64,000 nt of DNA from Burkholderia catarinensis (GTDB taxonomy: Bacteria; Pseudomonadota; Gammaproteobacteria; Burkholderiales; Burkholderiaceae), in NCBI RefSeq assembly GCF_001883705.2, contig NZ_MDEQ02000010.1, positions 124,001 to 188,000 of the forward strand, read 5' to 3'. Shown in pieces: positions 18,793 to 29,191 of this stretch. Position numbers and translations under genes: made by a program. Position 1 is the stretch's first letter; every line of letters starts with the position of its first letter. Below the pieces are notes generated by a model that was not told the DNA's origin, did no database searches, and worked only from the letters and a program-made list of their open reading frames with translations.

Positions 18793-21132
18793 ATGAGCTC
18801 CGCCCGGTCCAACCACACGCCGCCGACCCGGCCACTTCGCACGCCGCGCAAATCGCGCCGGCGCGCGCTGTTCGCGATCCCGCTGCTCGGGATGCTGGCG
18901 CTTGCACTGCTGTGGGCCGTGATCATCGCGCGTCTGTCGGTCGAAAGGGACAGTGCGTACAAGGAGGCGGCAGCGTCCGCGGCGATCCTGTCCTCCGCGC
19001 TCGAGCAGCATACCGTCAAGGCGATCCACCAGGTCGACCAGATCACCCGCTTCGTCAAGTTCGAGTTCGAGAAGTCGCCCGCGCGCTTCAACCTCGCGAG
19101 CGCCGTCGAGAAAGGCGTCGTGCCGAGCGACACGCTGATCCAGGTGTCGCTCGTCAACGCGAAGGGCATCCTGTTCGCCAACACGGCCGAGCTTCATCCG
19201 CAGCCGATCAACCTGTCCGATCGCGAGCACTTCAAGATCCACCTCTCGCACAACGACGACCGCCTCTTCATCAGCAAGCCCGTACTCGGCCGCGTGTCGA
19301 GCCACTGGACGCTGCAGATGACGCGGCGCCTGAACAACCCGGACGGCAGCTTCGCGGGCATCGTCGTCGTGTCGGAAGACCCGAGCTACTTCACGAACGA
19401 CTTCTACAACAACGTGGCGATCGGCAAGGAAGGCGTGATCGCGGTCGTGTCCGACACGGGCACGGTGCTCGCACGGCGCACGGGCTCGCTCAGCAACGCG
19501 CCGGGCGCGTTTTCGGCATCGGGCGTGTACCCGATCGCCGAGCGCGTGACGGGCACGATCATCGACCCGATCGACGGCGTGACGCGCATCGTGTCGTACC
19601 GCCACCTCGACGGCTACCCGCTCGCGGTGATGGTCGGGCTCTCGCAGACGGAAGAGTTCGCGGACTACGCCCACACGCGCAACGTCTACCTGCTGATGAC
19701 GAGCTTCATCACGCTCGCGATGCTCGCGTTCTTCGGCGTCGCGACGGGCCTGATCGGCAAGCTGCTCGGCCGCGAGCGCGAAATGACGCAACTCGCGGAA
19801 TACGACCTGCTCACCGGTCTCGCGAACCGCTATGCGACGCTGCGCGGGCTGCGCAACGACGTGTCGATGCCGGCGAGCCTGTCGCGGCTCGGCCTGCTGT
19901 TCATCGATCTCGACAACTTCAAGACCGTCAACGACACGCTCGGCCACAACGCCGGCGACATCGTGCTGCAGATGACCGCGTCGCGCCTGTCCGAAGCGGT
20001 CGGCGACGAAGGCTCGCTCGCGCGCATCGGCGGCGACGAGTTCGTCGTCGTGATGAAGGGCGACGACGTCGAGCGGCGCGCGGTGCGGCTCGCGGAAGCG
20101 GTCATCCGGATGTTCGGCGAACCGTTCGACGTGCGCGGCAGCTCGTTCGTGCTGCATGCAAGCATCGGCATCGCGCTGCACAGCGTCGCGAACGAAAGCG
20201 AGATCGACCTGCTGAAGAAGGCCGACCTCGCGATGTACAGCGCGAAGGATGCCGGCAAGAACTGCTACCAGTTCTATGCGCCGCACCTGTCGCATCGTGC
20301 CGACCACCTGATGCGCTGGGAACAGCAATTGCGCGTCGCGCTCGCCGAGGGGCAACTGTTCCTCGCGTACCAGCCGAAGATCGACCTCACGCACCGCCAT
20401 ATCACCGGCTTCGAGGCACTTGCGCGCTGGGATCACCCCGAGCACGGGATCATCTCGGCGAACGAATTCATTTCGATCGCCGAATCAACGGGCCTGATCG
20501 TGCCGATCGGCGACTTCGTGATCCGCACCGCGTGCCAGCAGATCGCGCGCTGGCGCGACGAGGGCCACGACACGCTGACGCTCGCGGTCAACATCTCGCC
20601 CGTGCAGTTCTGGCGCGGCGACCTGATCGAGACGATCTCGCGCACGCTGCAGGAAACTGGCATCGACGCGAGCCGGCTCGAACTCGAGATCACTGAAACC
20701 GCGATGATGGAATATCCGGAACTCGTGTCCGAGAAGATCGTCGCGCTGAAGAAGCTCGGCATCCGGATCGCGCTCGACGATTTCGGCACCGGCTATTCGT
20801 CGCTGTCGTACCTGCACCGCTTCTCCGTCGACACGCTGAAGGTCGACCGCTCGTTCGTGCAGGCGATCCCGAACGATCGCAGCGTGTGCGTGATGGTGTC
20901 GTCGATCGTGCATCTCGCGCGCTCGCTCGGCCTGACCGTCGTCGTCGAAGGCACGGAAACCGAGGAGCAGATCACGTGGCTGTCCGCGCTCGGCGAGATC
21001 GAGGCGCAGGGCTTCCTGTTCTCGCGCCCGGTGCCGGCCGACGCGATTCCCGCGCTGATCGCGCGCTTCGGCGTGCGCGGCGACCATCCGAACGTCGTCG
21101 CGCACCGCGCGACGGGCAGCACCGGTGCCTGA
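18793..21132 (+). CDS. Membrane-anchored GGDEF/EAL c-di-GMP protein with Cache sensor
   Basis: A 779-residue protein: a TM helix near residues 22-44, a periplasmic dCache-like sensor (about 50-295), a second TM (about 300-325), then GGDEF (motif ARIGGDEF near 413) and EAL (FEALARW near 541, DDFGTGYSS near 664). The diguanylate cyclase motif is intact but the RxxD inhibitory site upstream is not present. All visible phosphodiesterase residues (EAL, NISPVQF, EITET, DDFGTG, QGF) are kept, so hydrolysis of c-di-GMP is likely. ATG 18760 is an alternative start. Confidence 0.92.
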   Translation: MSSARSNHTPPTRPLRTPRKSRRRALFAIPLLGMLALALLWAVIIARLSVERDSAYKEAAASAAILSSALEQHTVKAIHQVDQITRFVKFEFEKSPARFNLASAVEKGVVPSDTLIQVSLVNAKGILFANTAELHPQPINLSDREHFKIHLSHNDDRLFISKPVLGRVSSHWTLQMTRRLNNPDGSFAGIVVVSEDPSYFTNDFYNNVAIGKEGVIAVVSDTGTVLARRTGSLSNAPGAFSASGVYPIAERVTGTIIDPIDGVTRIVSYRHLDGYPLAVMVGLSQTEEFADYAHTRNVYLLMTSFITLAMLAFFGVATGLIGKLLGREREMTQLAEYDLLTGLANRYATLRGLRNDVSMPASLSRLGLLFIDLDNFKTVNDTLGHNAGDIVLQMTASRLSEAVGDEGSLARIGGDEFVVVMKGDDVERRAVRLAEAVIRMFGEPFDVRGSSFVLHASIGIALHSVANESEIDLLKKADLAMYSAKDAGKNCYQFYAPHLSHRADHLMRWEQQLRVALAEGQLFLAYQPKIDLTHRHITGFEALARWDHPEHGIISANEFISIAESTGLIVPIGDFVIRTACQQIARWRDEGHDTLTLAVNISPVQFWRGDLIETISRTLQETGIDASRLELEITETAMMEYPELVSEKIVALKKLGIRIALDDFGTGYSSLSYLHRFSVDTLKVDRSFVQAIPNDRSVCVMVSSIVHLARSLGLTVVVEGTETEEQITWLSALGEIEAQGFLFSRPVPADAIPALIARFGVRGDHPNVVAHRATGSTGA

Positions 21133-21323
21133 GCGCACCGCGGCGGGCATGGCGCGCCGCCGCAATTATTGCGTCTTCCGAACCAATTGTTTAGTTCATT
21201 AACTAGCGTTTTCGCGCATGGCAGTGTCATGGTGCGCGGCGGACAATTGGGAGGGCCAACGCATCGGCGGGCAGCCGGTACGTCCATACGAGAGAAATCA
21301 GGCCCTGCGCCAACAGCACCATC

Positions 21324-22532
21324 ATGACAACCATCGAAGTCGAAGCGACCACTCGTGTCGAACAGGCACAGGCGTCCCTGTGGGCGTTGTTCAAGGTCGT
21401 CGCCAGCATTTCGGCGGTCTCGTGGGGCGGGCTTTCGATGATGGCGCAACTCGAACGCCACTACGTGGAACGGCTGCAGCGCATCGAACCGCATGTATTC
21501 GGCGATCTCGTCGCGCTCGCATGGCTCGTGCCGGGCCCCGTCGGCTGCAATGTTGCGGTGCAGGTCGGCCAGACGCTGCACGGCCGCGCCGGCGCGTGGG
21601 TCGCCGGCATCGCGAGCGTGCTGCCGTTCTCCATCCTGATGACGCTGTTCGCGATCTTCTACCGCACGCCGCTCGTGCGCTCGCTTGCCGCGCCGATGCT
21701 GATCAATCACTTCGGGATGGTGCTCGCCGCGCTGATCGGCGTCACGTGGGTCAAGCAGGTGCGCTCGCTCGCTCGCACGCGGCTCGAACAGTCGATCGCC
21801 GCGCTGTCGACGATTCTGCTCGGTTTCGCGCACAATCCAGCCGCTTTCGTCGGCATTCTTTTCGCTGCGTTTGCGGCGGGCTGGCTCATGGGGCCGTCGC
21901 AACGCGACGCAGTCGATTTCACGCTGTCCAAACGCGACCGCAACCTGCTCGTGCTGCTCGGCGTGCTCGTCACGCTGTTCGCGATGCCGCTGCCCGGCGA
22001 TTACCAGGCGACGCTGCTGTGGCCGCGCCTCGCAGGCGCCGGCATGACGCTGTTCGGCGGCGGCTTTTCCGCGCTGCCCGTGCTCAAGACGCTGTTCGTC
22101 ACGCCGGCAACGGGTATCTCCGATCACGACTTCACGCTTGCGTTCGCACTGTCGCCCGTGGCGCCGGGGCCATTGCTGAATGTCGTGCCGTTTCTCGGCT
22201 ACCTGACCGACGGCTGGGTCGGCGCGCTGCTCGCCACGGCCGCGCTGTTCATTCCGTCGGGGTGCCTCGTCGTGTTTGCGCAGAACCACCTGTTCCGGCT
22301 CAAGCGCCATTCGCGCTTCGAGTACGGGATGCGCCTGCTGCGCGCGGCGACGACGGGGTTTCTCGTCGTCGCCGTCGTGAAGATCCTGCATCGCGAGCCG
22401 GCCGACCTCGTTTACTGGCTGACGGGCGCCTTCGCGACGCTGTGCTTCGCGCGCTTCAAGGTGCCCGTCTATGCCGTCTACGGCGCGGTCGCGATTGCGT
22501 GCGGCATATGGCTGCTGGCCGCCTCACGCTGA
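21324..22532 (+). CDS. chrA: Chromate transporter (CHR family)
   Basis: A 402-residue inner-membrane protein with two CHR repeats and about 10-12 hydrophobic segments. Repeat one has SAVSWGGLSMMAQLERHYVE and WLVPGPVGCNVAVQVGQTLHGRAG in two adjoining stretches; repeat two has MTLFGGGFSALPVLKTLFV and LSPVAPGPLLNVV. The family exports chromate; the split WLVPGP/SPVAPGP motifs are diagnostic. No chrB regulator is adjacent. Upstream, TAGTTCATTAACTA (21192-21205) forms a short inverted repeat. Confidence 0.85.
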   Translation: MTTIEVEATTRVEQAQASLWALFKVVASISAVSWGGLSMMAQLERHYVERLQRIEPHVFGDLVALAWLVPGPVGCNVAVQVGQTLHGRAGAWVAGIASVLPFSILMTLFAIFYRTPLVRSLAAPMLINHFGMVLAALIGVTWVKQVRSLARTRLEQSIAALSTILLGFAHNPAAFVGILFAAFAAGWLMGPSQRDAVDFTLSKRDRNLLVLLGVLVTLFAMPLPGDYQATLLWPRLAGAGMTLFGGGFSALPVLKTLFVTPATGISDHDFTLAFALSPVAPGPLLNVVPFLGYLTDGWVGALLATAALFIPSGCLVVFAQNHLFRLKRHSRFEYGMRLLRAATTGFLVVAVVKILHREPADLVYWLTGAFATLCFARFKVPVYAVYGAVAIACGIWLLAASR

Positions 22533-22576
22533 CGGGCCGCCGCTGCCCTGCCGGGCTCAACCGGCTCTAACCGTCC

Positions 22577-23023
22577 TCAACCTGCCTGCACCGCGACCCG
22601 GCGTGCCATCCAGCGGGCGCGCAGCGCGTCGTACGCGAGGTTGAAGCAGAACGTGTAAGGCAGGAAGAACAGCACGATGCCGAGGTCGAGCAGCAGCGCC
22701 TCGACGAGGCTTACGTTCAGCCACCACGCGGCAACCGGCACCACCATCGCGACGAGGCCGAGCTCGAACACGACCGCATGCGCGATCCGCATGCCGAGCG
22801 TGCGCGACAACCCCGCGCGGCGCTCGAAGCGGTCGAACAGCGTATTGAAGGTCATGTTCCACGCCATCGCGATCAGCGACACCATCAACGTCAGCACGCC
22901 GACGTGCGACACCGGCATGTCGAGCAACCACGCGCCGATCGGCGCGCACAGCGCGATCGCGACCAGCTCGAACGTCAGTGCATGCAGCAGCCGTTCCGTC
23001 ACCGTTTTGTTCATCTGTTTCAT
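22577..23023 (-). CDS. PACE family efflux protein (AceI-like)
   Basis: A 148-residue inner-membrane protein with four hydrophobic helices arranged as two tandem BTP (bacterial transmembrane pair) domains: RLLHALTFELVAIALCAPIGAWL in the first and RIAHAVVFELGLVAMVVPVAAWWL in the second, each with the conserved helix glutamate. PACE proteins export chlorhexidine and short-chain diamines. ATG 23023 is chosen because GGAGGG lies 6 bp upstream; a second ATG three codons later is possible. It is divergent from a LysR gene, the usual arrangement for this family. Confidence 0.9.
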   Translation of the reverse strand: MKQMNKTVTERLLHALTFELVAIALCAPIGAWLLDMPVSHVGVLTLMVSLIAMAWNMTFNTLFDRFERRAGLSRTLGMRIAHAVVFELGLVAMVVPVAAWWLNVSLVEALLLDLGIVLFFLPYTFCFNLAYDALRARWMARRVAVQAG

Positions 23024-23099
23024 GATTCCCTCCGATTCGTCTACTTCGTTCATGCCGGCCATTTTGATCGGCTTAACCGTATGAATCCAGTTTGATATC

Positions 23100-23114
23100 A
23101 TCGGTTTTACCGAT
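23100..23114. promoter_or_regulatory. LysR-type T-N11-A palindrome between PACE and LysR genes
   Basis: ATCGGT TTT ACCGAT is a perfect inverted repeat with a 3-bp centre and contains T-N11-A (T23101 to A23113), the LysR binding pattern. It lies 22 bp before the lysR start and 76 bp before the PACE start. Confidence 0.65.
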
Positions 23115-23136
23115 ATAACACCGCTAGGAGCACCGC

Positions 23137-24021
23137 ATGCGCCACGCCCCCGAAGCCCTGCTCGCGTTCGCCGAAGCCGCGCTGCTCGGTTCGTTCACGG
23201 CCGCCGCGCGCAAGCTCGGCAAGCGCCAGTCGACCGTGTCGGAGGCGATCGCGAACCTCGAGATCGATCTCGGCGTGCAGTTGTTCGACCGCTCGACGCG
23301 CGCGCCGACGCTGACCGATGCCGGACGTGCGCTGCTGCCACAGGTACAGCGCACGCTCGAGGCCGGCGCGGCAATCGACCGCACGGCCGCGCGGCTCGCG
23401 CGCGGCGAGGAAGCGCGGCTGACGCTCGTCGTGTCAGATACCTACCAGTCGAAGCGCTACGAGGAAACGCTGATGGCGCTCGAACGGCGCTTTCCGGCGC
23501 TCGAGCTCGAATGCCAGATCGCCGAGCACGAGGACGTGCTCGACCTGATCCAGCAGGGTCGCGCGCAGCTCGGGCTGATGGCCGCGCGCGCGGCCTACCC
23601 GGCCGATATCGGCGCGGCGACGGTGGCGGAGGAATCGGAGATCGGGCTGTTCGTCGGATGCACGCACGCGCTCGCCGAATACGGCGACGCCGAAGTGCCG
23701 CACGCGGCGCTGCGCGACGTGCGCGAGCTGCGCCTCAATACCTATGTGAAAACGGAAGGCCGCAGCGCCGACGACCGGATCGTCGTCGGCACGCAGCACT
23801 GGCTGGCGCCGAGCTACCTGATGCTGCTGGAGATGGCCGTGCTGGGGTTCGGCTGGGCAGAACTGCCGCGCTGGATGGTCGACCACTTCGCGCGCGATCG
23901 CCTGTGCGAACTGCGGGCGCGCGGCTGGCCGCGCCGCGTGCGGGTGGATGCCGTATGGTCGCGCAACCGGCCGCTCGGCCCCGCCGGCTCATGGCTGCTC
24001 GACGCGATGCTGGCCGCGTAG
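23137..24021 (+). CDS. LysR family transcriptional regulator
   Basis: A 294-residue regulator: winged helix at residues 5-65 (GSFTAAARKLGKRQSTVSEAIANLE), then a two-lobed substrate-binding domain. ATG 23137 is preceded by TAGGAG. It is divergently transcribed from the PACE efflux gene with a shared T-N11-A palindrome, so control of that exporter is the simplest reading. Confidence 0.92.
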   Translation: MRHAPEALLAFAEAALLGSFTAAARKLGKRQSTVSEAIANLEIDLGVQLFDRSTRAPTLTDAGRALLPQVQRTLEAGAAIDRTAARLARGEEARLTLVVSDTYQSKRYEETLMALERRFPALELECQIAEHEDVLDLIQQGRAQLGLMAARAAYPADIGAATVAEESEIGLFVGCTHALAEYGDAEVPHAALRDVRELRLNTYVKTEGRSADDRIVVGTQHWLAPSYLMLLEMAVLGFGWAELPRWMVDHFARDRLCELRARGWPRRVRVDAVWSRNRPLGPAGSWLLDAMLAA

Positions 24022-24074
24022 CGACGCGTGCCGACGCGCCGGCGGCCGGGTGCCGGCCGGCCGACGCAGGAAGG

Positions 24075-24533
24075 TCAGAAACCGCGCGACAACACGGCCG
24101 CGCCGATCGTGACGACACCGAGCACGAGATTCACGACGACGAGCAGGCGCACCGCGTTCACCGCGCGCGCGCCGTCCGGCCAGTTCTGCGCCTGCACCGC
24201 GCGGCGGATGCGCGGGAACAACGCGAACCGGATGTGCCCGAAGATCAGCATCATCACGACGCCGAGCCCGGCCATCGCGTGCAGCGACCACGTCGCGTGC
24301 GCGCCGCCGAATTCCACGAGCAGGAAGCCGCCGGACAGCAGGATCACGATCACGGAACCCGATACCCAGTTGAAGAAGCGGCCGAACACGCCTTCGATCA
24401 GCGGCAATCGAAGCTGCGGCGACAGGTCGGACAGCGCCGGTCGCAGGCAAAAGTGCGCGAAGACCATCCCGCCCACCCACACGGCGACGGCCAGCAGATG
24501 AAGAAACAGCGCGACGGCAACAGCGTGGGACAT
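24075..24533 (-). CDS. CopD-like four-helix membrane protein
   Basis: A 152-residue inner-membrane protein with four hydrophobic helices. The first has LHLLAVAVWVGGMVFAHF, with the His and Trp typical of CopD/cytochrome-b-like domains; the third carries SLHAMAGLGVVMMLIFGH with His residues. Members are linked to copper handling or haem binding. No copper genes are adjacent. ATG 24533 begins MSHAVAVALF. Confidence 0.75.
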   Translation of the reverse strand: MSHAVAVALFLHLLAVAVWVGGMVFAHFCLRPALSDLSPQLRLPLIEGVFGRFFNWVSGSVIVILLSGGFLLVEFGGAHATWSLHAMAGLGVVMMLIFGHIRFALFPRIRRAVQAQNWPDGARAVNAVRLLVVVNLVLGVVTIGAAVLSRGF

Positions 24534-24699
24534 GACGGCAATCCTGTGATGGGTTGGGTGCAGCGAACGGCCGCGTCGCACGCGGCATCAAGCGACGTTC
24601 GACCGGCCTGTCGCCGCTCGGTTCAGGCCCCAGGCGCGATTTCACAATATTTTGCAAGTTCCGCGTGACAGCGCCACGCTTGCTTACCCCAATCACCGG

Positions 24700-24745
24700 C
24701 TCAAAAGAAAAGGCCGCACGCCCGCCGAAGCGGAGGTGCGGCCTT
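24700..24745 (-). terminator. Intrinsic terminator of parC
   Basis: A 10-bp stem AAGGCCGCAC (24710-24719) with GTGCGGCCTT (24736-24745) is followed on the minus strand by TTTTCTTTTGAGC. It is 35 bp past the parC stop. Confidence 0.85.
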
Positions 24746-24779
24746 CGATCGCGGCCGAGCCGGACGATCGTGCGCGGCG

Positions 24780-27101
24780 TCAGCCGAGCAGCGGACGCAG
24801 CTCGTTGACGACCTTGAGCTTCGTATCCGGCGCGCGGCCCTTGCGTGCGCGCTTGCCGATGTGCGGCGCGAGCCCCGCATACGACAGCGTGTCGTCCTGC
24901 GCCTTGCCGCCGCGGCCCGTGCCGATCAGCACGACGCCCGCCGGATCGATCGCGAGCGCCTGCACGAGCGTTTCCTTGTCGTCGAGCGCCATCAGGATCA
25001 CGCCGCGGCCGCCACCGGACAGCGTCTTCATCTCGTCCATCCCGAACACGAGCAGCCGGCCGCCGCTCGACAGGCACGCGACCTGTGTCGCGTTCGGCAG
25101 CACGGGCATCGGCGCGAGCGGCACCGCGCCCGCGTCGATCGTCATGAACGCCTTGCCGGCCTTCACGCGGCTCACCATGTCGCCGACCTTCGCGAGGAAG
25201 CCGAAGCCGTTGCTCGATGCGAGCAGCAGTTGCTGGTCGGCCGGCGCCGCGTAGTAGTGCATCAGGTGCGAGCCCGATTCGAGCTCGATCAGCGACGTGA
25301 CCGGCACGCCGTCACCGCGCCCGCCCGGCAGCACCGACACGTCGACCGAGTACACGCGGCCGCTGCTGCCCCACGCGATCAATCGGTCGGGCGTGCGGCA
25401 CAGGAACGCCGCGTACAGGCCGTCGCCGGCCTTGAACGAGAAGCCGGCCGGGTCGAGCCCGTGGCCCTTCAGCGCCCGCACCCAGCCCTTCTGCGACACG
25501 ACGACCGTCACCGGCTCGTCAACCACCTTCGCCTCGAACGTCGCGCGCTTTTCCTGCTGGATCAGCGTGCGGCGTTCGTCGCCGTACTGCTTCGCGTCGG
25601 CCTCGATCTCCTTGATCATCAGCCGCTTCATCGCGCTTTCGTTCGCGAGCAGTTCCTCGAGCTTCGCCTTCTCGTCGCGCAGCGTTTCGAGTTCCTTCTC
25701 GATCTTGATCTTCTCGAGCCGCGCAAGCTGGCGCAGCCGGATTTCGAGGATGTCCTCGGCCTGCCGGTCGGAGAGGCCGAACGCGCTCATCAGCGCGGCC
25801 TTCGGCTCGTCCGACTCGCGGATGATGCGGATCACCTCGTCGATATTCAGGAAGACGATCATCCGCCCTTCGAGGATATGGATGCGGTCGTCGACCTTCG
25901 CGAGACGATGGCGGCAACGGCGCGTCATCGTCAGTTGGCGGAACTTCACCCATTCGTCGAGGATCGTCAGCAGGCCCTTCTGGCCCGGCCGGCCGTCTGC
26001 GCCGATCATCACGAGGTTCAGCGTCGCGTTCGATTCGAGGCTCGTGTACGCGAGCAGCGTGTTCACGAATTCCGTCTGGTCGATCGTGCGCGACTTCGGC
26101 TCGAACACCAGCCGCACCGCGGCTTCCTTGCCCGACTCGTCGCGCACCGCGTCGAGCAGGTCGAGCATCGCCTTCTTCGTGTTGAGCTGCTCGGGCGTCA
26201 GCGTCTTCTTGCCGAGCTTGAGCTTCGGGTTGGTCAGCTCCTCGATTTCCTCGAGCACCTTCTGGCCCGACGTGCTCGGCGGAAGCTCGGTGACGACGAG
26301 CTGCCACTGGCCGCGCGCGAGATCCTCGATCTTCCATTTCGCGCGTACCTTCAGGCTGCCGCGGCCGGTTTCGTACGCCGCCGCGATTTCCGTGTCGCTC
26401 GAGATGATCTGGCCGCCGCCCGGAAAATCCGGGCCGGGGATCAGGTTCATCAGCTCCGCGTGCGTGAGCTTCGGATTGCGGATCAGCGCGACCGCCGCGG
26501 CCGCGACCTCACGCAGGTTGTGCGACGGGATTTCGGTGGCGAGACCCACCGCGATGCCCGACGCGCCGTTCAGCAGCACGAACGGCATGCGGCCCGGCAG
26601 CGTCTTCGGTTCGTCGAACGAGCCGTCGTAGTTCGGCATGAAATCGACCGTGCCCTGGTCGATCTCGTCGAGCAGCAGCTTCGCGATCGGCGTGAGGCGC
26701 GCTTCGGTGTAACGCATCGCCGCCGCGCCGTCGCCGTCGCGCGAGCCGAAGTTGCCCTGCCCGTCGATCAGCGGATAGCGCAGCGAGAAATCCTGCGCGA
26801 GACGTACGAGCGCGTCGTACGCCGACTGGTCGCCGTGCGGATGGTATTTGCCGAGCACGTCGCCGACCACGCGCGCCGACTTCACCGGCTTCGCGTCCGG
26901 GCCGAGGCCCATTTCGTTCATCGCGAACAGAATCCGGCGCTGCACCGGCTTCTGGCCGTCGCACACGTCGGGCAGCGCGCGGCTCTTCACGACGCTGACC
27001 GCGTAGCTGAGATACGCCTGCTCCGCGTAGTTGCCGAGCGTCAGCGCTTCGGCATCCGGTGCGTCGGAGCCGGCGAAGAGATCGGAAGTGTTGTCGTCCA
27101 T
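24780..27101 (-). CDS. parC: DNA topoisomerase IV subunit A
   Basis: A 773-residue subunit that cuts and rejoins DNA to unlink daughter chromosomes. The catalytic tyrosine is Tyr131 in [10 protein letters not shown], followed by the tower and coiled-coil region and a C-terminal beta-pinwheel domain. The quinolone region reads [16 protein letters not shown]: the position equivalent to E. coli Ser80 is Gln92. It lies 77 bp downstream of parE on the same strand, so the two subunits are probably co-expressed. Confidence 0.97.
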   Translation of the reverse strand: MDDNTSDLFAGSDAPDAEALTLGNYAEQAYLSYAVSVVKSRALPDVCDGQKPVQRRILFAMNEMGLGPDAKPVKSARVVGDVLGKYHPHGDQSAYDALVRLAQDFSLRYPLIDGQGNFGSRDGDGAAAMRYTEARLTPIAKLLLDEIDQGTVDFMPNYDGSFDEPKTLPGRMPFVLLNGASGIAVGLATEIPSHNLREVAAAAVALIRNPKLTHAELMNLIPGPDFPGGGQIISSDTEIAAAYETGRGSLKVRAKWKIEDLARGQWQLVVTELPPSTSGQKVLEEIEELTNPKLKLGKKTLTPEQLNTKKAMLDLLDAVRDESGKEAAVRLVFEPKSRTIDQTEFVNTLLAYTSLESNATLNLVMIGADGRPGQKGLLTILDEWVKFRQLTMTRRCRHRLAKVDDRIHILEGRMIVFLNIDEVIRIIRESDEPKAALMSAFGLSDRQAEDILEIRLRQLARLEKIKIEKELETLRDEKAKLEELLANESAMKRLMIKEIEADAKQYGDERRTLIQQEKRATFEAKVVDEPVTVVVSQKGWVRALKGHGLDPAGFSFKAGDGLYAAFLCRTPDRLIAWGSSGRVYSVDVSVLPGGRGDGVPVTSLIELESGSHLMHYYAAPADQQLLLASSNGFGFLAKVGDMVSRVKAGKAFMTIDAGAVPLAPMPVLPNATQVACLSSGGRLLVFGMDEMKTLSGGGRGVILMALDDKETLVQALAIDPAGVVLIGTGRGGKAQDDTLSYAGLAPHIGKRARKGRAPDTKLKVVNELRPLLG

Positions 27102-27178
27102 CTGAATTCCGTATTCGTAAGTGGCATGAGGCCGGGCCGGGCGTCAGGCCCGGCCGCGCGGGCGCTTGTTGAGTCCGC

Positions 27179-29161
27179 TTAGATATCCGCTTCGACGTCG
27201 TTGCCCTTTTCCTCGAGCCAGCCGCGCCGCGCGGCTGCCTCGCCCTTGCCCATCAGCATCGTCATCCGCGCGACGGTCGCCTCGTAGTCGAGTTCGCCGA
27301 GCTTCACCGGCATCAGGCGGCGCGTGTCGGGGTTCATCGTCGTGTCCCACAGCTGCTCGGCGCTCATTTCGCCGAGACCCTTGAAGCGGCTGATGCTCCA
27401 CTGCGTCTCGCGCACGCCGTCCTTGCGCAGCTTGTCGAGGATCGCCTCGAGCTCGCCGTCGTCGAGCGCATAGAGCTTCTGCGCGGCCTTCTTGCCGCGC
27501 GCGGGCGCGTCGACGCGGAACAGTGGCGGCCGCGCGACGCACACATGGCCGCGCTCGATCAACTGCGGGAAATGCTTGAAGAACAGCGTGAGCAGCAGCA
27601 CCTGGATGTGCGAGCCGTCGACGTCCGCGTCCGACAGGATGCAGATCTTGCCGTAGCGCAGGTTCGACAGGTCGACGCTTTCGTCCGGGTTGTGCGGATC
27701 GACGCCGATCGCGACCGAGATGTCGTGCACCTCGTTGTTCGCGAACAGGCGGTCACGCTCGGTTTCCCACGTGTTCAGCACCTTGCCGCGCAGCGGCAGG
27801 ATCGCCTGGTATTCCTTGTCGCGGCCCATCTTCGCGGAGCCGCCCGCCGAGTCGCCCTCGACCAGGAACAGCTCGTTGCGTGCAATGTCTTCGGTCTCGC
27901 AATCGGTCAGCTTGCCGGGCAGCACCGCGACGCCCGAGCTCTTGCGCTTCTCGACCTTCTGGCCGGCGCGCGTGCGCGCCTGCGCCTGCTTGATCACGAG
28001 TTCGGCGAGCTTCTTGCCGTGCTCGACATGCTGGTTCAGCCACAATTCGAGCGCGGGACGCGAGAACGACGACACGAGCTTCACCGCGTCGCGGCTGTTC
28101 AGGCGTTCCTTGATCTGCCCCTGGAACTGCGGATCGAGCACCTTCGCGGACAGCACGAACGACACGCGCGCGAATACGTCTTCCGCGAGCAGCTTCACGC
28201 CCTTCGGCTGCAGGTTGTGCAGTTCGACGAAGCTCTTCACTGCCTGGTACAGGCCGTCGCGCAGGCCCGACTCGTGCGTGCCGCCGGCCGGCGTCGGGAT
28301 CAGGTTCACGTACGACTCGCGCACGAGCGAGCCTTCCTCGCTCCATGCGACGACCCACGACGCGCCCTCGCCCTCGGCGAAGGTATCGTCACCCGAGCGC
28401 GAATCGGCGAAACGCTCGCCTTCGAACAGCGGGATCAGCAGCTCGCTGCCGTTCATTTCGTCGAGCAGGTAGCCGCGCAGGCCGTCTTCATATTTCCACG
28501 TCTGGCGCTCGCCCGTCTTTTCGTTGACGAGCACGACCTCGACGCCCGGCAGCAGCACAGCCTTCGAGCGCAGCAGGCGCTGCAGCTCGCCGAGCGGCAG
28601 GTTCGGCGAATCGAAGTACTTCGGATTCGGCCACACCTGCACGCGCGTGCCGGATTTCTTCTCGCCGCGGCCCGCGCTCTGCGTCGCGAGCGGCTTGACC
28701 ACGTCGCCTTCCGCGAAGCCGAGCTCGGCAATCTTGCCGTCGCGCCAGACCGTCACGTCGAGGCGCGTCGCGAGCGCGTTCGTCACCGACACGCCGACGC
28801 CGTGCAGGCCGCCCGAGAACGTATACGCGCCGCCCGCGGCCTTGTCGAACTTGCCGCCCGCATGCAGACGCGTGAACACGATCTCGACGACCGGCACGCG
28901 TTCTTCGGGATGCATGCCGAACGGAATGCCGCGGCCGTCGTCTTCGACCGAGACCGACTGATCGGCGTGCAGCGTGACCGTGATCTGCTTGCCGTAGCCG
29001 CCGAGCGCCTCGTCGGACGCGTTGTCGATGACTTCCTGGATGATGTGCAGCGGATTCTCGGTACGGGTGTACATGCCGGGCCGCTGCTTGACCGGCTCGA
29101 GACCCTTGAGCACCTTGATCGATGCTTCGCTATAGGCCGCGCTGGGTTTCTTCGTTGACAT
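27179..29161 (-). CDS. parE: DNA topoisomerase IV subunit B
   Basis: A 660-residue ATPase subunit of topoisomerase IV: GHKL ATP site (IQEVIDNASDEALGGYG and EDDGRGIPFGMHPEE), the S5-like domain, then the TOPRIM domain with LVEGDSAGGSAKMGR and SDADVDGSHIQ. Length and order are normal, with no large TOPRIM insertion as in GyrB of gamma-proteobacteria. The upstream region holds DnaA-box-like sites. Confidence 0.97.
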   Translation of the reverse strand: MSTKKPSAAYSEASIKVLKGLEPVKQRPGMYTRTENPLHIIQEVIDNASDEALGGYGKQITVTLHADQSVSVEDDGRGIPFGMHPEERVPVVEIVFTRLHAGGKFDKAAGGAYTFSGGLHGVGVSVTNALATRLDVTVWRDGKIAELGFAEGDVVKPLATQSAGRGEKKSGTRVQVWPNPKYFDSPNLPLGELQRLLRSKAVLLPGVEVVLVNEKTGERQTWKYEDGLRGYLLDEMNGSELLIPLFEGERFADSRSGDDTFAEGEGASWVVAWSEEGSLVRESYVNLIPTPAGGTHESGLRDGLYQAVKSFVELHNLQPKGVKLLAEDVFARVSFVLSAKVLDPQFQGQIKERLNSRDAVKLVSSFSRPALELWLNQHVEHGKKLAELVIKQAQARTRAGQKVEKRKSSGVAVLPGKLTDCETEDIARNELFLVEGDSAGGSAKMGRDKEYQAILPLRGKVLNTWETERDRLFANNEVHDISVAIGVDPHNPDESVDLSNLRYGKICILSDADVDGSHIQVLLLTLFFKHFPQLIERGHVCVARPPLFRVDAPARGKKAAQKLYALDDGELEAILDKLRKDGVRETQWSISRFKGLGEMSAEQLWDTTMNPDTRRLMPVKLGELDYEATVARMTMLMGKGEAAARRGWLEEKGNDVEADI

Positions 29162-29191
29162 AGGCGCTGAATTTCGTCATTCATCGGGACG

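Noticed and set aside
24861-27182. A 773-codon plus-strand frame opposite parC
   Set aside because: Composition is Arg/Gln/His-rich without hydrophobic core; it mirrors parC codon bias.
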